From: Minisyncoccota bacterium
Lineage (GTDB): Bacteria; Patescibacteriota; Minisyncoccia; Phycocordibacterales; Phycocordibacteraceae
Direction of reading: 5' to 3'
Length of the DNA stretch: 7,680 nt
NCBI GenBank assembly: GCA_022844065.1
Contig: JALHML010000021.1
Span: 1-7,680 of the forward strand
Position numbers and translations under genes: made by a program. The notes under the pieces are model-generated. The model did not search any database and was not told where the DNA came from. It saw only the letters and a program-made list of their open reading frames with translations. This document shows positions 1 through 5,504 of the stretch, in pieces (position 1 is the stretch's first letter; each line of letters starts with the position of its first letter).

Positions 1-53
1 CAGTCACGGATGATACCTAGGCGATGCGCGTACGGATGGACGGTGTGAGTCAT
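1..53 (-). CDS. rpsC: Ribosomal protein uS3, N-terminal fragment
   Basis: This is the first part of the small-subunit protein uS3, which runs off the left edge of the window. Only 17 whole codons are visible, reading MTHTVHPYAHRLGIIRD. The HPxxxRLGIxRD pattern is the familiar start of bacterial uS3. The ATG lies at 51-53, five bases after the rplV stop, so translation is probably coupled to rplV. No Shine-Dalgarno sequence precedes it. uS3 lines the mRNA entry tunnel on the 30S subunit. Its place after rpsS and rplV matches the canonical S10 gene order, which supports the call despite the short length. The KH domain and all other diagnostic parts are outside the window. Confidence 0.9.
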   Translation of the reverse strand, partial: MTHTVHPYAHRLGIIRD

Positions 54-58
54 GGTAA

Positions 59-451
59 TTACTTAGTGTCAGATGAAAGACGTACGAAAACTTGAGAACG
101 GCGACGACGAATAGGAGCCGAACGACCCATAGCACGTGGCATAGCACGGACGATCATGCCTGCGGAGTCCACGCGGATCTCTGCAACCTTGAGGGTGTCC
201 ATGTCTTCGCCACGAGCCTTGGCTGTTGCTGCCGCTGACTCGATGAGCTTCTTTATAGGAAGCGCAGCGCGCTTTGGGAGGAACGTAAGCGCGGCTACAG
301 CCTCTGCAACCTTCTTTCCCTTCACGAGCTCCGTAACGAGGCGCACCTTGCGGGGCGACTGGTTGTACGTGTCGATAGACGCGCGGATAGCCTTCTTTGC
401 TTCCTCCTTGCGGAGTGCGGCTGGCTGCTTGTGAGTTCCAGTAGAGGCCAT
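59..451 (-). CDS. rplV: Ribosomal protein uL22
   Basis: This 130-residue protein is uL22, which binds 23S rRNA and whose long loop lines the peptide exit tunnel. The family signature is clear: SPRKVRLVTELVKGKKVAEA at about residues 32-51, then the LTFLPKRAALPIKKLIESA helix region, and an arginine-rich hairpin ending IRRRRSQVFVRL in the final third. The N-terminal stretch of about 20 residues, rich in Lys and Ala, is longer than in E. coli uL22 (110 residues). The start ATG lies two bases after the rpsS stop, which implies tight coupling. Only a weak AAGAAG purine run precedes it. rpsC follows after five bases. There is no sign of damage, and codon use matches the other ribosomal genes. Confidence 0.97.
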   Translation of the reverse strand: MASTGTHKQPAALRKEEAKKAIRASIDTYNQSPRKVRLVTELVKGKKVAEAVAALTFLPKRAALPIKKLIESAAATAKARGEDMDTLKVAEIRVDSAGMIVRAMPRAMGRSAPIRRRRSQVFVRLSSDTK

Positions 452-453
452 GA

Positions 454-801
454 TTATTTCTTCTTAGGCGCAGCAGGAGCTGCCTTAGCGGCCTTGGCAG
501 CTGCAATCTCAGCCTGCTGCTTCTTCTGCTCGAGCTGCTTCTGCATCTTTCCTCCATGACGAGTGAACTTCTTGGTAGCAGCGAACTCGCCAAGGCGGTG
601 GCCTACCATCTCCTCAGAAATGAGAACGTCTACATGCTTCTGGCCGTTATGGACACCGAAAGTGAACCCAACGAACTCAGGAGCGATCTGGCTTGCCCGT
701 GCCCACGTCTTAATAGCCGGCGTTGAACTCGGCTTCTTGTCCTGAACTTTCTTCAGGAGCTTGATATCGACGTATGGGCCTTTTTTAAGGGAGCGGGACA
801 T
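454..801 (-). CDS. rpsS: Ribosomal protein uS19 with lysine/alanine-rich C-terminal tail
   Basis: uS19 binds 16S rRNA in the head of the 30S subunit next to uS13. The protein opens with [18 protein letters not shown] and contains [20 protein letters not shown] and [15 protein letters not shown], all diagnostic of the family. The conserved core ends near residue 86. It is followed by about 29 residues made almost entirely of Lys, Gln, Ala and Pro, so the protein is 115 residues against about 92 in E. coli. It is the first gene after the break in the S10 cluster and has its own predicted promoter upstream (840-868). No Shine-Dalgarno sequence is seen before the ATG at 799-801. rplV follows after two bases. 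Confidence 0.97.
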   Translation of the reverse strand: MSRSLKKGPYVDIKLLKKVQDKKPSSTPAIKTWARASQIAPEFVGFTFGVHNGQKHVDVLISEEMVGHRLGEFAATKKFTRHGGKMQKQLEQKKQQAEIAAAKAAKAAPAAPKKK

Positions 802-818
802 AGATAGACAATGGAAAG

Positions 819-831
819 CCCGCCAAGCGGG
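819..831 (-). other. Small GC hairpin in the rpsS leader
   Basis: A five-base-pair stem (CCCGC with GCGGG, three-base loop) sits within the roughly 30-base leader predicted for the rpsS transcript, about 17 bases before the start codon. It has no U-run, so it is not a terminator. It might affect translation of rpsS or bind a ribosomal protein, but this is speculation from position alone. Confidence 0.4.
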
Positions 832-839
832 ATAGATAG

Positions 840-868
840 AATCTATAGGAAACGTGAAGCTATGTCAA
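840..868 (-). promoter_or_regulatory. Promoter for rpsS-rplV-rpsC
   Basis: On the minus strand a perfect TTGACA (-35, positions 868-863) is followed after 17 bases by TAGATT (-10, 845-840); an overlapping TATAGA at 847-842 would give 15-base spacing. The predicted transcription start is near 833, leaving a leader of about 31 bases before the rpsS ATG. The promoter explains how the distal part of the S10 cluster is transcribed although it is separated from rplB by two opposite-strand genes. Confidence 0.75.
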
Positions 869-882
869 ATTAATGGCTTGCG

Positions 883-891
883 TGCTAGGGT
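883..891 (+). promoter_or_regulatory. Possible extended -10 promoter for the 209-residue gene
   Basis: TGC followed by TAGGGT resembles an extended -10 element (TGnTAnnnT) about 36 bases before the plus-strand gene at 927. No good -35 is seen; the position where it would lie coincides with the -35 of the divergent rpsS promoter (863-868). The call rests on position and a partial consensus match. Confidence 0.35.
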
Positions 892-926
892 TCCGGCAGA
901 CCCCGTACCAATGAAAGGAGACGGTT

Positions 927-1556
927 ATGGTCTTTATGCCACTGAAACGGACGACTATGTCCGGAACCCAAGCGGCTCGCGCCGCTGAAACCCGGACTCA
1001 CGCACGGGAGTACCTCAAACTCCGGTCTACAGACCGAAAAGCTCTGGCTGAGCTTCTGGCCCTCAACTGCGCGAAGCGTGGCGCTAGATGGCTCAATCAC
1101 CATGCCCCCAGTCGGGGATGGTGGCGGAACTGTCTGAATGGCGGACACTCGCGTGTCTGTACCGGTCATGACAATTCAGGCATCCTTTCGCTCGCATTCG
1201 AGTACGAACCTGAGATGGCGGGAGGTTTCGGGTATGTCATCGACGCAACGGTCCTCAGCAAGTTCGGTTTTCGGTTTCCGTCTCGCGCAGCAGATCGCCT
1301 CGCCTTCACGGCTGGTACCTACGTGCGAGGATGGAATCCATTTCCGAAACGCTATCCGGATATCGAAATCGACTGCAAAACGGTCGACGGTGCCTGGAAC
1401 ACTCTGCTCCAGAACCCGACCGGGGAGATGCTTTCAAATTTTCGGCATCCAATCGACATCAACCAGTACTTCGCATCACTCGCGGTAGGCGATCGCAAAA
1501 TACGCCTGGCACTCTGGCCCTTGCGCTTGTTCGGTCAGAAAAAGCACGCTGCGTAA
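927..1556 (+). CDS. Uncharacterised 209-residue protein
   Basis: I do not recognise this protein. The ATG at 927 is set by a clean AAAGGAG Shine-Dalgarno sequence at 914-920, six bases upstream, and the gene ends directly before a textbook terminator (1564-1596), so it is a real single-gene unit. The first 60 residues are basic and probably helical. A segment at residues 69-81 has the spacing C-x4-H-x3-C-x2-H, which could bind a metal; two more histidines lie at 58-59. The second half (about 85-205) is rich in aromatic residues and alternates like a beta-containing domain. No signal peptide or membrane segment is apparent. It lies on the strand opposite to the ribosomal cluster and splits rplB from rpsS. 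Metal binding is inference from residue spacing only. Confidence 0.85.
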   Translation: MVFMPLKRTTMSGTQAARAAETRTHAREYLKLRSTDRKALAELLALNCAKRGARWLNHHAPSRGWWRNCLNGGHSRVCTGHDNSGILSLAFEYEPEMAGGFGYVIDATVLSKFGFRFPSRAADRLAFTAGTYVRGWNPFPKRYPDIEIDCKTVDGAWNTLLQNPTGEMLSNFRHPIDINQYFASLAVGDRKIRLALWPLRLFGQKKHAA

Positions 1557-1563
1557 TTCTTTC

Positions 1564-1596
1564 GGGTCTCCGCTCAGGCGGAGACCCCTTCTTTTT
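1564..1596 (+). terminator. Intrinsic terminator of the 209-residue gene
   Basis: A perfect ten-base-pair stem (1564-1573 with 1578-1587) with a TCAG loop is followed by CTTCTTTTT. It begins eight bases after the stop codon of the upstream gene and insulates the next gene, whose -10 box lies only seven bases beyond it. Confidence 0.95.
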
Positions 1597-1602
1597 GCGC
1601 GC

Positions 1603-1608
1603 TATACT
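1603..1608 (+). promoter_or_regulatory. -10 box giving a leaderless mRNA
   Basis: TATACT lies seven bases before the ATG at 1615. A start of transcription at the usual distance would fall on or next to the A of the ATG, so the mRNA would have no 5' leader. No convincing -35 is present, since that position falls in the preceding terminator stem, and no Shine-Dalgarno sequence exists upstream of the ATG. Confidence 0.55.
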
Positions 1609-1614
1609 ATTCCC

Positions 1615-2439
1615 ATGATCGACTTCAACACCCCAGAAGCACGCCGAAAAGAAATCCTTGGTGTCGTTATCCTCGTAGGACTCGTGCTCGCCTTTACCGT
1701 TTGGTACATGGCTACCCATAAAGCTCCAGAACCCTTTACTGGCATTCCTGAGGAAGTTGCAACAACCACATCCGAAGTACTTGCTCCAATCGTCATCGAA
1801 GAGCATGGTCAGTACTACGACATCGTGGCCACCTACCCTGCTGAGACAGCCCTCAAGGCTTCTCTAGGCGCCGAAGCAGACGCAGCAGCAGTTGCTGCTA
1901 TGGAAGACTTTGTTGAGGCCTCTGTGAGTCAATTCAAGAAACAAGGCAACTTCGACAACCTCACACCTGAAAACATCCAGATTATGGGTCTCTCTGAGGA
2001 CCGAAAGGAGAGCATTAAAATTGCATACGAGGAGATGCGCGGAAAGAACACTGTCTCCTATGCCTACACCCTCTTCGTAGACACACTCGGCGCACACCCG
2101 AATACCTTCTACCGCACCTTCACGTTCGACCTTACGACGGGTACAAAACTTGATATTGCGAGTCTCTTTGTTCCCCGTTCCGATTACCTCCGACGTCTCT
2201 CAGCAATTTCTCAGTTCGAGCTCGCGAAGTCTCTTGGCGAGTTTGCAAACATTGCATACATTGCTCAGGGCACTGGTCCTGAGCCCTTGAACTATCAAGC
2301 TTTCGTTATTAAAGACAATGCACTCGTTCTTTTGTTCCCGCCATATCAAGTGGCACCCTATGCAGCCGGAAGCCAGAAAGTATCAATTCCCCTTGAACAA
2401 CTTGAGGAGATCCTAAAGGAAGAATACAAGGCAGAGTAA
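1615..2439 (+). CDS. Membrane-anchored DUF3298 (RsiV-like) domain protein
   Basis: This 274-residue protein has a short charged N-terminus, one hydrophobic membrane segment at about residues 14-33, a linker rich in Pro, Thr and Glu, and then an extracytoplasmic region. The C-terminal part has the DUF3298 hallmarks: GAHPNTFYRTFTFDLTTG from residue 159, followed by FPPYQVAPYAAGSQKVSIP from about residue 241, with a DUF4163-like region likely before it. Such domains occur in the anti-sigma factor RsiV and the deacetylase PdaC, where this part binds ligand or lysozyme rather than catalysing. There is no deacetylase domain here and no clear cytoplasmic anti-sigma domain, so a secreted sensor or binding role is inferred and the ligand is unknown. 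The gene appears leaderless and converges on rplB, sharing its terminator. Confidence 0.9.
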   Translation: MIDFNTPEARRKEILGVVILVGLVLAFTVWYMATHKAPEPFTGIPEEVATTTSEVLAPIVIEEHGQYYDIVATYPAETALKASLGAEADAAAVAAMEDFVEASVSQFKKQGNFDNLTPENIQIMGLSEDRKESIKIAYEEMRGKNTVSYAYTLFVDTLGAHPNTFYRTFTFDLTTGTKLDIASLFVPRSDYLRRLSAISQFELAKSLGEFANIAYIAQGTGPEPLNYQAFVIKDNALVLLFPPYQVAPYAAGSQKVSIPLEQLEEILKEEYKAE

Positions 2440-2443
2440 ACAC

Positions 2444-2480
2444 AAAGAACAAACCGCCCTTTCGAGCGGTTTGTTCTTTT
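2444..2480. terminator. Bidirectional terminator between the DUF3298 gene and rplB
   Basis: A 14-base-pair stem (2444-2457 with 2466-2479) flanked by A-runs on the left and T-runs on the right can terminate transcription from both sides. It begins four bases after the stop of the DUF3298 gene and ends three bases before the rplB stop, so it ends the rplC-rplD-rplW-rplB transcript and separates it from rpsS. Confidence 0.93.
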
Positions 2481-2482
2481 GC

Positions 2483-3328
2483 TTATCGCTTCTTCCCAAC
2501 CTTGCGGCGAGAGACGATGAACTTGTTTGAGTACTTCTTCGGCGTACGGGTCTTCTGTCCCTTGCCGGTTGGCTTACCCCACATGGACTTTGCCCTGCGG
2601 AGTCCGCGTCCCTGCTTACCCTCACCACCTCCATGAGGATGGTCAACTGGGTTCATGGCAGTACCACGAACAGTTGGACGGATACCCTTCCAGCGGCTCT
2701 TTCCGGCCTTTCCATAGTTCTGAAGACGCTGCTCCTCGTTACCTACCGCACCAACTGACGCCCATGCGGACTCAATAACCTTGCGGATCTCGCTTGAAGG
2801 CATCTTGATCTGCGCGTAGCCTGCGTCATGCGCAACAATCTCAGCGTAGTTTCCAGCGGATCGTGCGATGCGTGCACCAGCACCTGGACGAAGCTCGACG
2901 TTGTAGATAAAGGTTCCAGAAGGAATCTTGCCAAGCGGAAGGCGGTTACCCGTCTTAATCGGTGCCTTCTCAGACACAATGAACGTGTCGCCAACCTTCA
3001 TGTCCTTAGGGACGGTGACGTAACGGCGCTCACCATCAGCGAACACAACGAGTGCGATGAACGCAGTGCGGTATGGATCGTACTCAATCGTCTCAACGCG
3101 TGCTGGAATGTCGTGCTTATTGTACTTAAAGTCGACATCGCGAAGGCGCTTCTTATGACCGCCACCCTGGTGACGGGTTGTGATGCGACCTGCATTGTTA
3201 CGACCTGCCTGATTCTTCTTCGAAGAGAGGAGCGCCTTGTGTGGCTTTACGCCTGGCGTAAGCACGCCACGGTACGTGACGACGGTCATGCTGCGGCGGC
3301 TCTTCGATGTTGGCTTGAAAGACTTCAT
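2483..3328 (-). CDS. rplB: Ribosomal protein uL2
   Basis: uL2 (281 residues here, about 273 in E. coli) binds 23S rRNA near the peptidyl-transferase centre and helps join the subunits. The start MKSFKPTSKSRRSMT and the internal ARHQGGGHKKR-like segment (here TRHQGGGHKKRLRDVDF) are typical. The C-terminal part has RPTVRGTAMNPVDHPHGGGEG, whose histidine in HPHGGGEG is the one known to matter for peptidyl-transferase activity in E. coli. An upstream in-frame ATG at 3361 lies inside rplW and does not fit the family start, so the ATG at 3326-3328 is chosen. It is exactly ten bases after the rplW stop and has no Shine-Dalgarno sequence. It is the last gene of its transcript. Confidence 0.98.
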   Translation of the reverse strand: MKSFKPTSKSRRSMTVVTYRGVLTPGVKPHKALLSSKKNQAGRNNAGRITTRHQGGGHKKRLRDVDFKYNKHDIPARVETIEYDPYRTAFIALVVFADGERRYVTVPKDMKVGDTFIVSEKAPIKTGNRLPLGKIPSGTFIYNVELRPGAGARIARSAGNYAEIVAHDAGYAQIKMPSSEIRKVIESAWASVGAVGNEEQRLQNYGKAGKSRWKGIRPTVRGTAMNPVDHPHGGGEGKQGRGLRRAKSMWGKPTGKGQKTRTPKKYSNKFIVSRRKVGKKR

Positions 3329-3338
3329 AAGAATCAGA

Positions 3339-3716
3339 TTATGCGAAGGTGATGGTGTCACCTGCCTTTAGGTAGACGTAGGCCTTGTGGCGACGTGCGC
3401 GTGTTCCTACACCTCGACGAGTGCGGAGCGACACCTTCTTTGCCGGAAGATTAACCATACGAACCTTCATCGGGGTTACCTTATAGGCCGCGATGATTGC
3501 GTTAGCAACGTCGATCTTCGTTGCCGAAGGCGATACCTCGAATACGTACACACCATTCTCTGAAGAGATGAGTGCCTTCTCAGAGAACCATGGGCGCTTC
3601 AGGATGTTCGCGAGGCGCGCATCGTCCGCAGGCAAGATACCGCGACCCCAGTTACGGGTCTCGGACTTAGCCTTCTTAGCCTTGGTTGTCTTCTTGTCGT
3701 TAGAGAAAAGTGCCAT
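3339..3716 (-). CDS. rplW: Ribosomal protein uL23
   Basis: uL23 (125 residues) sits at the peptide exit and serves as the docking site for trigger factor and SRP. The core starts near residue 38 with ILKRPWFSEKA and continues through VFEVSPSATKIDVANAI and YKVTPMKVRMVNLPAKK to a basic end RRHKAYVYLKAGDTI. The first 35 residues are an extra Lys-rich extension (E. coli uL23 is about 100 residues) that includes a WGRG segment. The start follows the rplD stop by exactly ten bases, with no Shine-Dalgarno sequence. The gene lies between rplD and rplB in the usual order. Confidence 0.97.
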   Translation of the reverse strand: MALFSNDKKTTKAKKAKSETRNWGRGILPADDARLANILKRPWFSEKALISSENGVYVFEVSPSATKIDVANAIIAAYKVTPMKVRMVNLPAKKVSLRTRRGVGTRARRHKAYVYLKAGDTITFA

Positions 3717-3726
3717 ACAAGTAGTG

Positions 3727-4488
3727 TTATGCCTTCTTTGTTAGGCGCGCTGCGAGAATCGGAAGAGACTCATTTGGATTCTCGATAACGAGAAACTTCT
3801 TGTTCACGAGGTCGACTGGGTTCAAGTTACGAACCTCCTCGAGGGTAAGGCTACCGATGTTGCGGTAGGACTTCTCCGTATTCTCGTCCTTCTTCGCAAA
3901 CGCGAAGACCGCTGCGTTCTTGCGCTTAGTTGCGAGCTCGGAAACGCCTGCTCCCTTTGCGACTGCCTTGATCATCGCTACCGCGTCAGCTGTCTTTGGA
4001 GTAGCGAATGCAAATGAATCAACAAAAATAACCTGGCCATCGCGATGCTTGCGGGAAAGTACGGTTGCAAGAGCTGCAACGCGCATCTTGCGGTTGATCT
4101 TAACGGTGTAGTCCTTCTCTGCGCGTGGACCATGGGTTACACCTCCACCCCTCCAGATAGGAGAGCGTGTTGAGCCGTGACGAGCACGTCCCGTTCCCTT
4201 CTGCTTCCATGGCTTCTTGCCGCCACCGGAAACCTCTCCGCGGAACTTCGTATGTGCGGTTGTTGGGCGAGCGTTTGCCTGCATACCAACCACAACCTGG
4301 TGCACGAGGTCTGAATTCCACTTAACCCCGAAGAGCTCAGCCGGAAGAGATACAGATCCAGCCTTCTCGCCCTTTACGGACCAGACCGTTGCCTCAAGAG
4401 ACACTTCCTTTGAAGCGCTCTTCGGCATAGGAGCTGCCTTCTTGGCAGGAGCCTTCTTAGCGACGGTTTTCTTTGCGGGGGTAGCCAT
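3727..4488 (-). CDS. rplD: Ribosomal protein uL4
   Basis: uL4 (253 residues; about 201 in E. coli) binds 23S rRNA and has a long loop in the exit tunnel. In E. coli it is also the autogenous repressor of the S10 operon, acting on the leader by attenuation and translation. The diagnostic loop KPWKQKGTGRARHGSTRSPI with WRGGGVTHGP directly after is intact at roughly residues 90-120. The first 28 residues are a Lys/Ala/Pro tail (MATPAKKTVAKKAPAKKAAP) not found in E. coli, and nearly identical in its opening to the uS10 tail in this window. The ATG at 4486-4488 is chosen because an earlier in-frame ATG (4548) lies deep within rplC. It follows the rplC stop by ten bases, with no Shine-Dalgarno sequence. 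Confidence 0.97.
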   Translation of the reverse strand: MATPAKKTVAKKAPAKKAAPMPKSASKEVSLEATVWSVKGEKAGSVSLPAELFGVKWNSDLVHQVVVGMQANARPTTAHTKFRGEVSGGGKKPWKQKGTGRARHGSTRSPIWRGGGVTHGPRAEKDYTVKINRKMRVAALATVLSRKHRDGQVIFVDSFAFATPKTADAVAMIKAVAKGAGVSELATKRKNAAVFAFAKKDENTEKSYRNIGSLTLEEVRNLNPVDLVNKKFLVIENPNESLPILAARLTKKA

Positions 4489-4498
4489 AGTACTAAAA

Positions 4499-5113
4499 TT
4501 ACATCGAACGAATCTCGACGAGTGCACCAGGAGCTCCTGGAATAGCACCAGAGATGATCATCTCGCCAGTAGCGGCGTTTACTTTCAAAACCTTAAGGTT
4601 CTCTACCGTAACACGGTCGGAACCCATACGCCCAGCCATGCGCATACCCTTGGCAACGCGACCACCAGCGCGACCTCCACCACCGATCGATCCAGCCTCA
4701 CGCTCCGAGTGCTTCTGACCGTGGCTGCGGCGGCCACCATGGAAGCCATGGCGCTTCACCACGCCCGCAAAACCCTTACCCTTAGAGGTTGAAGCGACTA
4801 CGACCACGTCGCCCTCAGCGAAGGTGTCTGCTGTGATTTCAGAACCAACCGAAAGGTCAGTTGAATCAACGCGAAACTCCTTCATAACCTTGTAAGCCTT
4901 GCCCTTGGTGTGCCCGAGCTGAGCCTTGTTTACACGCGCTTCCTTCTGATCCTGGTACGCGACCTGAACAGCCGAGTATTTGTCAGCACCATCCACGGTC
5001 TTCACCTGCGTCACGACAACCGGTCCCGCATTAACTACGGTACCGGCAAACACTTCACCCTTGTCATTGAAGACCTGGGTCATGCGTCCTTTGCGAGCGA
5101 GGATGAATTTCAT
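4499..5113 (-). CDS. rplC: Ribosomal protein uL3
   Basis: uL3 (204 residues; 209 in E. coli) is an early assembly protein of the 50S subunit and reaches towards the peptidyl-transferase centre. The start MKFILARKGRMTQVFNDKGE is typical, as are KGKGFAGVVKRHGFHGGRRS and AGSIGGGGRAGGRV followed by MAGRMGSDRVTVENLKV. In E. coli a glutamine in the GSIGQNQTPG loop is methylated by PrmB; the matching place here is glycine-rich and has no glutamine, so that modification is probably absent. The ATG at 5111-5113 fits the family start, whereas an in-frame ATG at 5200 would put the N-terminus in the structured leader. It is the first gene of its transcript, with a promoter at 5213-5241 and a hairpin plus U-run immediately before the ATG. 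No Shine-Dalgarno sequence is present. Confidence 0.97.
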   Translation of the reverse strand: MKFILARKGRMTQVFNDKGEVFAGTVVNAGPVVVTQVKTVDGADKYSAVQVAYQDQKEARVNKAQLGHTKGKAYKVMKEFRVDSTDLSVGSEITADTFAEGDVVVVASTSKGKGFAGVVKRHGFHGGRRSHGQKHSEREAGSIGGGGRAGGRVAKGMRMAGRMGSDRVTVENLKVLKVNAATGEMIISGAIPGAPGALVEIRSM

Positions 5114-5116
5114 GGT

Positions 5117-5193
5117 AAAAATAAAGCGCGCCTTCAATAGCGCGTTCGGCCCCGACGGAGCTTCCCGGCCATTGGTCCGGGGTCCGAAGACGC
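5117..5193 (-). promoter_or_regulatory. Structured rplC leader, likely transcription attenuator
   Basis: On the minus strand a five-base-pair GC stem (5144-5140 with 5131-5127, eight-base loop) is followed after one C by TTTATTTTT (5125-5117), three bases before the rplC ATG. This has the form of an intrinsic terminator placed ahead of the first gene. Upstream, a competing long stem can form: 5193-5191, 5188-5184 and 5182-5179 pair with 5144-5142, 5149-5145 and 5153-5150, with short bulges. It would use up three bases of the terminator arm. This terminator/antiterminator arrangement suggests regulation of the rplC-rplB transcript, perhaps by uL4 as in E. coli. The regulator is inference and the terminator stem is short. 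Confidence 0.55.
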
Positions 5194-5212
5194 CGTACAT
5201 AGCAACTCAGGG

Positions 5213-5241
5213 ACTATACACGGTTCTGTTTCGGGATGCAA
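5213..5241 (-). promoter_or_regulatory. Promoter for rplC-rplD-rplW-rplB
   Basis: TTGCAT (-35, 5241-5236), 17 bases, then TATAGT (-10, 5218-5213) on the minus strand. The predicted start near 5206 gives a leader of about 93 bases. It lies downstream of the bidirectional terminator at 5460-5490, so the four ribosomal genes have a promoter separate from rpsJ. Confidence 0.7.
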
Positions 5242-5251
5242 ATCAGGTACG

Positions 5252-5260
5252 TGATACCCT
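5252..5260 (+). promoter_or_regulatory. Weak extended -10 candidate for the plus-strand structured RNA
   Basis: TGA followed by TACCCT matches only the outline TGnTAnnnT of an extended -10 element, with no recognisable -35. It is the best promoter-like site I can find for plus-strand transcription of the structured stretch that follows, and would start it near 5267. Confidence 0.25.
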
Positions 5261-5422
5261 AAAGGAGCCAAGCATTCGGCCTGGCAGTGATGGAGGTTTC
5301 TCATGCGACACATTGTTCAATGCCAGCCTGCGGCAAGCAGGGCGTGCGCGGGAATCAGCCTGCGCACCGCGTGAGGAGGTGATCCTTTTCTCATGAGGCG
5401 GCATGCGGCCCCTCATGTCTCG

Positions 5423-5446
5423 GGCCCGGCGCATGCGCGCCGGGCC
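5423..5446. repeat. Ten-base-pair all-GC inverted repeat
   Basis: GGCCCGGCGC and its exact reverse complement flank an ATGC loop. It is followed on the plus strand by TTACAAATAG, which is too weak a U-run for a good terminator on its own. It probably forms a stable stem within the candidate structured RNA. Confidence 0.8.
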
Positions 5447-5459
5447 TTACAAATAGAAA

Positions 5460-5490
5460 CATCCTCGCCGAAACGAGGATGCTTTTCTCT
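5460..5490. terminator. Bidirectional terminator after the 191-residue gene
   Basis: An eight-base-pair stem (CATCCTCG, 5460-5467, with CGAGGATG, 5474-5481) is followed on the plus strand by CTTTTCTCT and on the minus strand by TTTCTATTT. It lies just past the stop of the minus-strand 191-residue gene (5505) and would also end any plus-strand transcript from about 5260. Confidence 0.85.
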
Positions 5491-5504
5491 ACTAATCTTC
5501 TCCG

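Larger units (their letters stand above)
5261..5490 (+). ncRNA. Candidate structured RNA of unknown family
   Basis: About 230 GC-rich bases between the rplC promoter and the end of the 191-residue gene hold no convincing protein. On the plus strand they fold into a series of stems: CTGGCA (5281-5286) with TGCCAG (5320-5325); a nine-base-pair stem 5344-5352 with 5359-5367; 5392-5398 plus 5400-5402 with 5408-5410 plus 5411-5417; a ten-base-pair all-GC stem 5423-5432 with 5437-5446; and a final terminator stem. Between the second and third stems lies GAGGAGGTGATCC (5373-5385), with twelve bases exactly complementary to the 16S rRNA 3' end. It could be a regulatory RNA, a leader with a tiny peptide, or a remnant. 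It does not match tmRNA, RNase P RNA, 6S or SRP RNA signatures that I know. Plus-strand transcription is not proved. Confidence 0.4.

Noticed and set aside
1459..1806. 115-residue minus-strand frame across the 1564-1596 terminator
   Set aside because: It spans a strong terminator and the ends of two supported plus-strand genes, so it is a chance frame.
802..2482. Insertion sequence or integrated mobile element splitting rplB from rpsS
   Set aside because: No transposase, integrase, terminal inverted repeats or target duplication could be found around the two plus-strand genes.
2828..3352. 174-residue plus-strand frame opposite rplB
   Set aside because: Lies antisense within a certain ribosomal gene and has no ribosome site or promoter; it is a by-product of rplB codon use.
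4217..4792. 191-residue plus-strand frame opposite rplD and rplC
   Set aside because: Antisense to two certain genes and crosses their junction, with no supporting signals.
5373..5385. Minus-strand sequence equal to the 16S rRNA 3' end (GGATCACCTCCT)
   Set aside because: The match stops after 12 bases and the flanks are not rRNA-like, so it is not an rRNA fragment. It makes more sense as a Shine-Dalgarno sequence on the plus strand.
5261..5490. tmRNA, RNase P RNA, SRP RNA or 6S RNA
   Set aside because: None of the conserved motifs I know for these RNAs is present (no tRNA-like CCA end, no RNase P core words, no SRP tetraloop region), so the element was left as unknown.
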